Of a DNA stretch of 22,740 bases, positions 13,998-19,910 are shown piece after piece. The position numbers and the translations under genes were made by a program. This DNA comes from an uncultured Oscillospiraceae bacterium (lineage in GTDB: Bacteria > Bacillota > Clostridia > Oscillospirales > Oscillospiraceae). The stretch spans positions 1 through 22,740 of the forward strand of contig CAJUQD010000042.1 in assembly GCA_910588105.1 (NCBI GenBank), written 5' to 3'. Each line of letters begins with the position of its first letter. Positions within the stretch are counted from its first letter, which is position 1. The notes beneath the pieces are model-generated. The model ran no database searches and was not told the DNA's origin. It was given only the letters and a program-made list of their open reading frames with translations.

Positions 13998-14156
13998 GGT
14001 TCGGGCATGGCAGGGGGAGACGCCCTGGTTCCCCGGCTGCGGCCGGGCATGGAGGGGCGCTGGGGCTGGGAACACGGCCAAACAGGAGAAAAACGTGCAG
14101 AAAAAAGGGCAGGGAACCGTCCGGGGCCAGGAGGCTCCGGGCGGTTCCGCTTTTTT
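13998..14156 (+). ncRNA. Possible small structured RNA
   Basis: An extended -10 promoter at 13983-13991 and an intrinsic terminator bound this roughly 160-nt stretch. The terminator is a 12-bp stem (14113-14124 with 14137-14148) followed by TTTTTT at 14151-14156. GTTCCC near the start can pair with GGGAAC about 80 nt on. Reading frames here are Gly/Arg-rich and overlap the terminator, so coding is unlikely. It does not match the SRP RNA core; 6S RNA cannot be ruled out. It could also be an attenuated leader of the ATPase gene downstream, which however has its own promoter at 14164. Confidence 0.35.
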
Positions 14157-14163
14157 CCGGCTC

Positions 14164-14192
14164 TTGCCAAGAGGGGGGAAGTCTGATACAAT
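14164..14192 (+). promoter_or_regulatory. Promoter of the histidine-kinase-like gene
   Basis: TTGCCA (14164-14169), a 17-bp spacer and TACAAT (14187-14192) preceded by an extended -10 TG at 14184-14185. Start of transcription would be near 14199, immediately before the Spo0A-like boxes. Confidence 0.75.
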
Positions 14193-14203
14193 GGAACGAA
14201 TTA

Positions 14204-14230
14204 ATCGACAGTATTCGACAAAATTCGACA
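14204..14230 (+). promoter_or_regulatory. Three tandem Spo0A-box-like sites
   Basis: ATCGACA (14204-14210), TTCGACA (14214-14220) and TTCGACA (14224-14230) repeat with an exact 10-bp period. TTCGACA is the reverse complement of the Spo0A box TGTCGAA; the first copy differs at one base. Spo0A is known to bind such boxes head to tail one helical turn apart. Lying just downstream of the probable transcription start, they would be expected to repress, as at abrB in Bacillus. Confidence 0.65.
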
Positions 14231-14330
14231 CATGCGGAAGCCATTCCCAGGAGAGGCGGAGGAAAATCTGCATAGCATAATAGAAACGGAAAGGCCGGGC
14301 GCCGAAGGGCGCGGAAAGGGGGCGGTGGGA

Positions 14331-15128
14331 ATGGAGCGGCAAGAGCTGGACCAAGGGACCGCCCGGACGGCGGCGGAGCTGCGGCTGCAGCTGGCCCAGA
14401 TGACGGCGGCCAGCCAGCTGCTGGAGCACACCGCACGGGACGAGAAGAGCCAGGACTATCTGGCGGCAATGAATCAGAGCATCTGCCGTATGCTGCGCAT
14501 CGTGGGCCGTTTGGAGCTGAGCGGACGCCTGGGGGGAGAGGACCCCAGGCTGGAGCGCGCCCCCACCGACCTGGGCCGCCTAACCCTGGAGCTGGGGGAA
14601 CGGCTGGCGGGGCTCTTGGAGTGCGCGGGGGTGAGGCTGGAGGTGAGCGCCCCGGAGGGGCTGTGCGCCTGGGTGGATGGAGAGCTGATCCGGCAGCTGC
14701 TGATGGAGCTGGTGGCCAACGCCGCCGGGGCGGGCAAGCAGATAAAGCTCACCTTGGAGCGGCTGAGGGAGAGCGCCGTGTTTACGGTGGAGGACGACGG
14801 GCCGGGCGTGGATCCGGAGCGCCTGCAATACCTGTTTGACAGCGGAAGCCAGGCTGTGCCCGACTGGCGGCAGGGCGGTGTGGGGGTAGCCGTGGCACGG
14901 CGGGCGGCCCAGCTCCACGGCGGGACGGTGATAGCCCGCTGCGCGCCGGGGCAGGGGCTGCGGGCGGTGGTGTCCATCCCCCTGGGAGAGGCGGGGGAAG
15001 GACTGCTGCGGGAGCCCGGAACAGGCTGGGACCGGGGAGGATTTGACGACGAGCTGGTGGCGTTGAGCAAGCTGCTGCCCGCCTGGGTGTTCAGGCCGGA
15101 GCCCGGCGGGGAGGGGGGCGGGAAATAG
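14331..15128 (+). CDS. Soluble histidine-kinase-like ATPase (HATPase_c domain)
   Basis: The 265-residue protein has a GHKL ATPase domain at its centre and C-terminal half: N box with N130 in LLMELVANAAGAG, G1 box EDDGPGVDPE (154-163), G2 box QGGVGVAVA (181-189), and HGGTV near 196-200. Before it lie helices (about 10-65) that could be a dimerisation part. H33 in LLEHTARDEK is the only nearby histidine there and is not in a canonical H-E/D-x-x-T/N-P box. No membrane segment or sensor domain is seen. The ATG at 14331 follows AAAGGGGG; a GTG at 14325 or the ATG at 14232 are alternatives. The promoter carries three Spo0A-box-like sites, suggesting a job around sporulation entry, either as an orphan kinase or as an ATP-dependent regulator. 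No response regulator adjoins it. Confidence 0.72.
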   Translation: MERQELDQGTARTAAELRLQLAQMTAASQLLEHTARDEKSQDYLAAMNQSICRMLRIVGRLELSGRLGGEDPRLERAPTDLGRLTLELGERLAGLLECAGVRLEVSAPEGLCAWVDGELIRQLLMELVANAAGAGKQIKLTLERLRESAVFTVEDDGPGVDPERLQYLFDSGSQAVPDWRQGGVGVAVARRAAQLHGGTVIARCAPGQGLRAVVSIPLGEAGEGLLREPGTGWDRGGFDDELVALSKLLPAWVFRPEPGGEGGGK

Positions 15129-15144
15129 CCTCCCCGCAGAGAGG

Positions 15145-15169
15145 CGCGCCTTTGGCGCGTTTCTTTTTT
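15145..15169 (+). terminator. Intrinsic terminator after the ATPase gene
   Basis: CGCGCC (15145-15150), loop TTT, GGCGCG (15154-15159), then TTTCTTTTTT. It ends just before the convergent integrase stop at 15174. Confidence 0.82.
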
Positions 15170-15173
15170 GCGT

Positions 15174-16223
15174 TCAGGTGGAAAAACTGCCTTCGACGAC
15201 GTTGGCGACCGCCGCCAGCACCTCCCCGTGGGTCTGGTCGAACAGGTGGGTGTAGATGCGCTGGGTAATGCTGGGGTTGGCGTGGCCCATGGCCCGGCTG
15301 ATCTGGTACATGGGCACCCGGGCGCTGTTGGCCATGCTGGCAAAGGTGTGGCGCAGGCCGTGGAAGGTGATGGGGGGCAGGCGGCGTTCCCGAACAAAGG
15401 TGGCCAGGGAGGCGGAAAGGGTGCTGGGTCGGAGGGGCAGGCCGTCGGCCGCCAGCAGCAGAAAATCATCGGGGGAACAGGGAGTGCCCTCCCGGCGGCG
15501 CTGCGCCTGGAGGGCACGCAGCAGTTCCACCAGCTTGTCCAGGGCGGCGATGGACAGCGTGCGGCAGCTGCCCGAGGTCTTGGGGGGCTTTTCCACCACC
15601 CGGCCTCCGGCCGCAGTGCGCACCCAGCGCACACAGAGCTGGCCGGACTGGAGATCCACATCCCGCCAGCGCAGGCCCAGGATCTCCCCCCGGCGCAGGC
15701 CCAGGGAGCAGGCCAGCCGGACGGGCACCTCCAAGTGGGTTCCCCTTACGGCCCGGAGGAGCTGGGACAGCCGGGCGGGGGTATAGTAGACCGCCTGGGC
15801 CTCGACCGGCCGGGGCGGGGTGGCCCGCTGGATGGGGCTGGCGGGGATGACCCCTTGGCGGAAGGCGGATTTCAAGGCGGTGTGGAGCAGCACGTGGTGC
15901 TTGCGCACCGTGTTGGGGGAGAGGCCCTTTTCCGCGGACAGCCACTGGTAATAGCCGTTGATAAGCTCGGGGGACAGGTCGGCCAGCCGCACCCGGCCCA
16001 GGGCGGGGACAATGTGGTTGCGGATGATGTTCTGGTAACCGCTGACGGTGGTGTCCGCCCGGCAGGGCGCAATATCCTGCTCCATCCACAGCTCCAGCCA
16101 GCGCTCCAGGGTGACGCCGGCGCGGACGGGAGGGGCGGAGGGGGGGAGCGGAAACGCCACCGCCGGGACGGCGGGGATGGGGCGCAGAACCACATGGCCG
16201 CTGCGGGGATTGGATTGGGACAT
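15174..16223 (-). CDS. Tyrosine recombinase (phage-type integrase)
   Basis: The 349-residue protein has an N-terminal SAM-like core-binding domain (about 36-125) and a C-terminal catalytic domain with the complete residue set: R177 in LGLRRGE, K215 in EKPPKTSG, H288 and R291 in HGLRH, H314 in MGHANPS, and nucleophile Y324 in RIYTHLF. This cuts and rejoins DNA through a 3'-phosphotyrosine link. The ATG at 16223 has AAGGAG eight bases upstream. A possible TATAAT lies at 16300-16305 on the minus strand without a good -35. It is longer than XerC/XerD (about 300 residues) and has a Pro-rich N-terminus, more like integrases of mobile elements, yet no excisionase, phage gene or tRNA adjoins it. Either a remnant of a lost element or a domesticated recombinase. 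Confidence 0.92.
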   Translation of the reverse strand: MSQSNPRSGHVVLRPIPAVPAVAFPLPPSAPPVRAGVTLERWLELWMEQDIAPCRADTTVSGYQNIIRNHIVPALGRVRLADLSPELINGYYQWLSAEKGLSPNTVRKHHVLLHTALKSAFRQGVIPASPIQRATPPRPVEAQAVYYTPARLSQLLRAVRGTHLEVPVRLACSLGLRRGEILGLRWRDVDLQSGQLCVRWVRTAAGGRVVEKPPKTSGSCRTLSIAALDKLVELLRALQAQRRREGTPCSPDDFLLLAADGLPLRPSTLSASLATFVRERRLPPITFHGLRHTFASMANSARVPMYQISRAMGHANPSITQRIYTHLFDQTHGEVLAAVANVVEGSFST

Positions 16224-16346
16224 GGTAACAACTCCTTTTCTCTGTTTTCCGGCGGGGCCGGGGGCCCGGATCACGCCGGGTTGTTTTTGACGCTTCCTGA
16301 TTATAAGACGCAGGAAAGGGGGAGGGGAAGGGGTGGGGCTTGCCTC

Positions 16347-16375
16347 TTGACTTTTCCCCTGTTTGGCAATACAAT
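16347..16375 (+). promoter_or_regulatory. Promoter of proS
   Basis: TTGACT (16347-16352) and TACAAT (16370-16375) with a 17-bp spacer. The leader to the ATG at 16437 is about 55 nt and contains no T-box. Confidence 0.85.
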
Positions 16376-16436
16376 ATGTGCACCTGTTTAGGATGTGGAG
16401 AAATCCTCATTTTAATATATAAAGGATGGAAGAGAC

Positions 16437-17879
16437 ATGGCACAGGACAAAAACAAGCAGGTGAGCCAGATCACCGACATGGACGTGGACTTTGCCCAGT
16501 GGTATACCGACGTATGCAAAAAGGCGGAGCTCATCGACTATTCCAGCATCAAAGGCATGTTTATCTACCGGCCCTACGGCTATGCCATCTGGGAGAATTT
16601 CCAGCGCATCCTGGACGGGATGTTCAAGGAGACGGGCCACGAGAACGTCTATCTGCCCATGCTGATTCCTGAGTCCCTGCTCCAGAAGGAGAAGGACCAC
16701 GTGGAGGGTTTTGCCCCCGAGTGCGCCTGGGTCACCTATGGCGGCAGCGAGAAGTTGGACGAGCGCATGTGCATCCGCCCCACATCGGAGACGCTGTTCT
16801 GCGAGCACTATAAAAATGTGATCCACTCCCACCGGGATCTCCCCAAGCTGTATAACCAGTGGACCTCCGTGCTGCGCTGGGAGAAGACCTCCCGCCCCTT
16901 CCTGCGCCACCGGGAGTTTTTGTGGCAGGAGGGCCACACCATGCACGCCACCGCCCAGGAGGCCGTCCAGGAGACCGAGCGGATGCTGAACATCTACGCC
17001 GACTTCTGCGAGAACTACCTGGCCATGCCGGTGGTGAAGGGCCGCAAGACGGAGAAGGAGAAGTTCTCCGGCGCCGAGGCCACCTACGCCGTGGAGTGCA
17101 TGATGCACGACAAAAAGGCCCTCCAGGCGGGCACCTCCCACTACTTCGGGGACGGCTTCGCACGGGCTTTCGACATCACCTTCGCGGGGAAGGACAACCT
17201 GCCCCACCACCCCTTCCAGACCTCCTGGGGGGTGTCTACCCGGCTGATCGGCGGGGTTATCATGACCCACGGTGACAACAGCGGCCTGGTGCTGCCCCCC
17301 AAGGTGGCTCCCGTGCAGGTCATCGTCATCCCCGTGGCCCAGCACAAGGAGGGGGTCGTGGAGGCCAACGAGGCGGTGGCGGACCGCCTGAAAAAGGCCG
17401 GCTTCCGGGTGAAGATGGACGCCTCCGACAACTCCCCGGGCTGGAAGTTCGCCGAGTACGAGATGAAGGGCGTCCCCCTGCGGCTGGAGCTGGGCCCCAA
17501 GGACATGGAGAAAAACCAGTGCGTGCTGGTACGCCGGGACAGCGGGGAGAAGTCCTTCGCCTCCCTGGACGGTATTGAGGACACCGTGGCCCGGATGCTG
17601 GAGGACATCCATGCGGCGCTGTATGAGCGGGCAAAGAAGAATCTGGAGGACAACACCTACCCCTGCGCCACCCTGGCCGAGGTCAAGGAGAAGATGGCCC
17701 GGCGGGGCGGCTTTGCTAAGACCATGTGGTGCGGCGGCCTGGAATGCGAGCTGCGCATGAAGGAGGAGGCGGGGGTCAGCTCCCGGTGCATCCCCTTTGA
17801 ACAGGAGCGGCTGGGTGACGTGTGCGCCTGCTGCGGCAAGAGCGCCAAGCATATGGTCTACTGGGGCGTGGCGTACTAA
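16437..17879 (+). CDS. proS: Prolyl-tRNA synthetase, type 3 (eukaryote/archaeon-like)
   Basis: The 480-residue class II enzyme charges tRNA-Pro. It opens with QITDMDVDFAQWYTDVCKKAELIDYSS, marking the type 3 form. Motif 2 is in the region SVLRWEKTSRPFLRHREFLWQEGHT, and motif 3 lies in GVSTRLIGGVIMTHGD. The anticodon-binding domain follows (VAPVQVIVIPVAQH). The C-terminus has a Cys-rich zinc-type module (CGGLECEL, CACCGKSAKH) and the terminal Tyr (WGVAY) typical of this type. The INS editing domain of the long bacterial type is absent. The ATG at 16437 follows a weak AAAGGATGGAAGAG leader. It stands alone between a strong promoter and a strong terminator. Confidence 0.96.
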   Translation: MAQDKNKQVSQITDMDVDFAQWYTDVCKKAELIDYSSIKGMFIYRPYGYAIWENFQRILDGMFKETGHENVYLPMLIPESLLQKEKDHVEGFAPECAWVTYGGSEKLDERMCIRPTSETLFCEHYKNVIHSHRDLPKLYNQWTSVLRWEKTSRPFLRHREFLWQEGHTMHATAQEAVQETERMLNIYADFCENYLAMPVVKGRKTEKEKFSGAEATYAVECMMHDKKALQAGTSHYFGDGFARAFDITFAGKDNLPHHPFQTSWGVSTRLIGGVIMTHGDNSGLVLPPKVAPVQVIVIPVAQHKEGVVEANEAVADRLKKAGFRVKMDASDNSPGWKFAEYEMKGVPLRLELGPKDMEKNQCVLVRRDSGEKSFASLDGIEDTVARMLEDIHAALYERAKKNLEDNTYPCATLAEVKEKMARRGGFAKTMWCGGLECELRMKEEAGVSSRCIPFEQERLGDVCACCGKSAKHMVYWGVAY

Positions 17880-17882
17880 CCG

Positions 17883-17922
17883 AAACGGATTCCCGGCGGC
17901 ATCCCGCCGGGAATCCGTTTTT
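17883..17922 (+). terminator. Intrinsic terminator after proS
   Basis: A perfect 17-bp stem (17883-17899 with 17904-17920), loop CATC, ends in five T (17918-17922). Confidence 0.93.
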
Positions 17923-17982
17923 AAGGAGATCCATTGGAGAAAGCGACGGGAAAAGCCGCCGCGCTGAACGGGGAGGGCCGGA

Positions 17983-18078
17983 ATGAAAGAATTGGAGAGG
18001 GCCTTTGACGAGGCGGAGGCCCTTGGCGAAAGCGTCCAGCGGTACGCGGACGTGCTGAAGCGGGAATTGGTGCGGTGA
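17983..18078 (+). CDS. Possible 31-residue small protein
   Basis: An ATG at 17983 with GGGGAGGG about eight bases upstream opens a 31-codon frame: MKELERAFDEAEALGESV, then QRYADVLKRELVR. The product would be one charged amphipathic helix, unlike the low-complexity frames around it. A second possible small frame, TTG at 17934 with an AAGGAGAT site, overlaps it in another frame and could couple to it. No promoter is evident after the proS terminator, so expression is doubtful. Confidence 0.3.
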   Translation: MKELERAFDEAEALGESVQRYADVLKRELVR

Positions 18079-18168
18079 GCGTCCGCCCTTTCGTGAAGTT
18101 GCATAGGCCCCTTTGGGAAGAGCGCCCCAAAACCGTGAAAAAACTTTTAAAAACAGGCAAAAAAGTCC

Positions 18169-18198
18169 TTGACTTCCTGGACGGTCCTGTTGTACAAT
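18169..18198 (+). promoter_or_regulatory. Promoter of the S10 ribosomal protein operon
   Basis: TTGACT (18169-18174) and TACAAT (18193-18198) with an 18-bp spacer, preceded by an A/T-rich stretch (about 18136-18166) that may act as an UP element. The leader to the rpsJ ATG is about 418 nt. Confidence 0.82.
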
Positions 18199-18204
18199 AA
18201 TTGA

Positions 18205-18359
18205 GCGCTTGCAAAGGCGCACTGCGATGATGCGGGAGATTGCTCGCCCTGCGAGGTAACTTCCGCGGAGTATGTCCGTACAATCGGGCGGCTGAGAGAT
18301 CCCTTCCACGGCGTATATCGCCCTGGGTGGGTAGAACCGGCCTGCTTTGCGCCGGTTTT
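18205..18359 (+). promoter_or_regulatory. Structured S10 operon leader with attenuator-like hairpin
   Basis: The first 155 nt of the transcript contain a small hairpin GCGC/GCGC near 18205-18220, a long imperfect stem with internal loop (18232-18247 with 18251-18266), a GGGCG/CGCCC pairing (18286-18290 with 18319-18323), and a 7-bp stem (18335-18341 with 18351-18357) followed by TTTT. The last looks like a weak terminator well upstream of rpsJ. In other bacteria ribosomal protein L4, encoded here by rplD, represses the S10 operon through its leader; the same logic is inferred here but the binding structure is not proven. Confidence 0.55.
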
Positions 18360-18394
18360 ATTCATGCCGGGGAGTGATACGCACGGAAACGTGG

Positions 18395-18571
18395 ACTGAA
18401 TCGCTCTCACCGTACGAAGCGAGGAGCGTCCGAGCCGTCAGCTCCAAAACCGAACGGAAGCCCAGCGAAGCGGGTTCCGTTCGGAGAGGAGGAGCAAGGG
18501 AGCGCAGCGTAGCTTTCGCCGCAGGCGGAAGCAAAGCGCAGCGGACTTTGCGACGACGCGGCGAGGCGTGA
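18395..18571 (+). repeat. Divergent copy of the dispersed element in the S10 leader
   Basis: GAGCGTCCGAGCCGTCAGC near 18424 resembles part A of the copy at 18993. The middle is a strong hairpin CCGAACGGAA / TTCCGTTCGG (18450-18459 with 18475-18484) continuing, after one bulged G, into CCC/GGG. The loop contains AGCGAAGC. This is the same layout as part B of copies 1 and 2 but with different arm sequence. GAGGCGTGA at the end recalls the close of part C. A second hairpin GCTTTCGCC/GGCGGAAGC follows at about 18510-18530. Assignment to the family rests on architecture more than identity. Confidence 0.45.
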
Positions 18572-18622
18572 CCAGAGGACGAAGCTCGAAACGTCACTTC
18601 GTATGTTTAAGGAGGAAACACA

Positions 18623-18934
18623 ATGGCAGCAAAAGAAATGATCCGCATCCGGCTGAAGGCCTATGACCACCAGCTCATCGACCAGGCCGCCGAGAAGATC
18701 GTGGACACCGCTAAGCGCAGCGGCTCCGCCGTCTCCGGCCCCATCCCCCTGCCTACCAAGAAGGAGATCGTTACCATCCTGCGCTCCCCCCACAAGTATA
18801 AGGACTCCCGGGAGCAGTTCGAGCGGCGCACCCACAAGCGGCTCATCGATGTGGTGAAGCCCTCCCCCAAGACGGTGGAGGCCCTGATGAGCCTGGAGCT
18901 CCCCGCCGGCGTGGAAATCGAAATCAAATTGTAA
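18623..18934 (+). CDS. rpsJ: 30S ribosomal protein S10
   Basis: The 103-residue protein is a standard S10 (also NusE in antitermination): IRIRLKAYDHQLIDQAAEKIV at the start, SGPIPLPTKKEIVTILRSPH in the middle, the loop that reaches into the 30S head, and ERRTHKRLIDV. A TAAGGAGG site stands eight bases before the ATG. It opens the S10 operon, but the next gene begins only 232 bp later because a hairpin and a dispersed element intervene. Confidence 0.98.
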   Translation: MAAKEMIRIRLKAYDHQLIDQAAEKIVDTAKRSGSAVSGPIPLPTKKEIVTILRSPHKYKDSREQFERRTHKRLIDVVKPSPKTVEALMSLELPAGVEIEIKL

Positions 18935-18992
18935 GTACCCGCAGCTTACCGCGTTATTGAGGTAAGCGGGTCAAGTCAGCGGAGCAATGGAC

Positions 18993-19117
18993 TGAGCGTC
19001 CGAGCTGCCGTGAGCAGTGCGGATGGACCGAAGCGGGGGCAAGCGAGGGCTGCACAGCGGCCCAAGGCCGGCCCGAGGCCGGAGGGAAGCCGCACGTCGC
19101 GAACAGGCGAAGCGTGA
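18993..19117 (+). repeat. Dispersed 3'-end element, copy 3, between rpsJ and rplC
   Basis: Part A-like sequence (GAGCTGCCGTGAGCAGTGCG from about 19003) and a 32-bp part C (19086-19117, three differences from copy 1) are clear. The central part is different and less symmetrical. Just before it a stem of 7 plus 4 bp (18937-18940/18944-18950 with 18961-18967/18968-18971) follows the rpsJ stop; it lacks a T run, so read-through into rplC is expected. Confidence 0.72.
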
Positions 19118-19166
19118 TAACAACGCCCAACTACGTTGACCAATAACCTTATAAGGAGGAATACAC

Positions 19167-19892
19167 ATGGAAAAGGCCATCATCGGCAAGAAGGTGGGTA
19201 TGACCCAGATCTTCGACGAAGCCGGTAAGGTCATCCCGGTCACCGTCATCCAGGCGGGCCCCTGCACCGTGGTGCAGAAGAAGACCGAGGAAAAGGACGG
19301 CTACTCCGCCGTCCAGCTGGGATTTGAAGAAGTCCCGGAGAAGAAGCTCAGCAAGCCCGAGGCGGGCCACAGCAAGAAGGCCGGCAAGTGCCTGCGGGTG
19401 CTCAAGGAGTTCAAGCTGGATAAGGCCGCCGAGCTCAACGTGGGCGACGAGCTCACCGCCACCTTGTTCGCCCCCGGCGACCGGGTGGACATCACCGGCA
19501 TCAGCAAGGGCCACGGCTACCAGGGCGCTGTCAAGCGCTGCGGCGGCCATGTGCAGAAGAACAGCCACGGCGGCGGCCCCGTCCACCGCCACTCCGGCTC
19601 CATGGGCTCCAGCACCGACCCCTCCCGCATCTTTAAGGGGCACAACGGCGCGGGCCAGATGGGCAACGAGCAGGTCACCGTCATGAACCTGGACGTGGTC
19701 CAGGTGGACGAGGAGCTGGGCGTCATCGCCGTGCGCGGCGCGGTGCCCGGTCCCCGCGGCGGCGTGGTAGCCCTGCGCTCCAGCGCCAAGAAGCTGGCCG
19801 TGAAGCACACCGCCGAGGCCGCCGGGCGCGTCAATCCCCAGAAGCAGTCCGCCCGTGTCAACCCGCAGAAGGCCTCTGCGCGTAACAAGTGA
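19167..19892 (+). CDS. rplC: 50S ribosomal protein L3
   Basis: L3 binds 23S rRNA early in assembly and reaches the peptidyl-transferase centre. The N-terminal KKVGMTQIFDEAGKVIPVTV, the central loop with HRHSGSMGSSTDPSRIFKG and GHNGAGQMGNEQVTV, and VVQVDEELGVIAVRGAVPG are all conserved. At 241 residues it is about 30 longer than the usual 205-213. The extra is a basic C-terminal tail in which the unit RVNPQK(Q/A)SA occurs twice in a row. AAGGAGG precedes the ATG. The next gene, rplD, starts 18 bp after its stop. Confidence 0.97.
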   Translation: MEKAIIGKKVGMTQIFDEAGKVIPVTVIQAGPCTVVQKKTEEKDGYSAVQLGFEEVPEKKLSKPEAGHSKKAGKCLRVLKEFKLDKAAELNVGDELTATLFAPGDRVDITGISKGHGYQGAVKRCGGHVQKNSHGGGPVHRHSGSMGSSTDPSRIFKGHNGAGQMGNEQVTVMNLDVVQVDEELGVIAVRGAVPGPRGGVVALRSSAKKLAVKHTAEAAGRVNPQKQSARVNPQKASARNK

Positions 19893-19910
19893 GAAAGGAG
19901 AGAATGACAA

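Noticed and set aside
13998..14156. SRP RNA (4.5S)
   Set aside because: The conserved apical loop sequence with GGAAGCAGCC-type bases is absent.
13947..14186. Small plus-strand ORF of 79 codons
   Set aside because: Gly/Arg-rich, no convincing binding site, and it runs through a clear terminator hairpin.
18286..18310. CTGAGAGATCCCTT resembling part of a TPP riboswitch
   Set aside because: The other conserved TPP parts, such as the CUGAUCUGG-like segment, are missing, and the downstream gene is rpsJ, not a thiamine gene.
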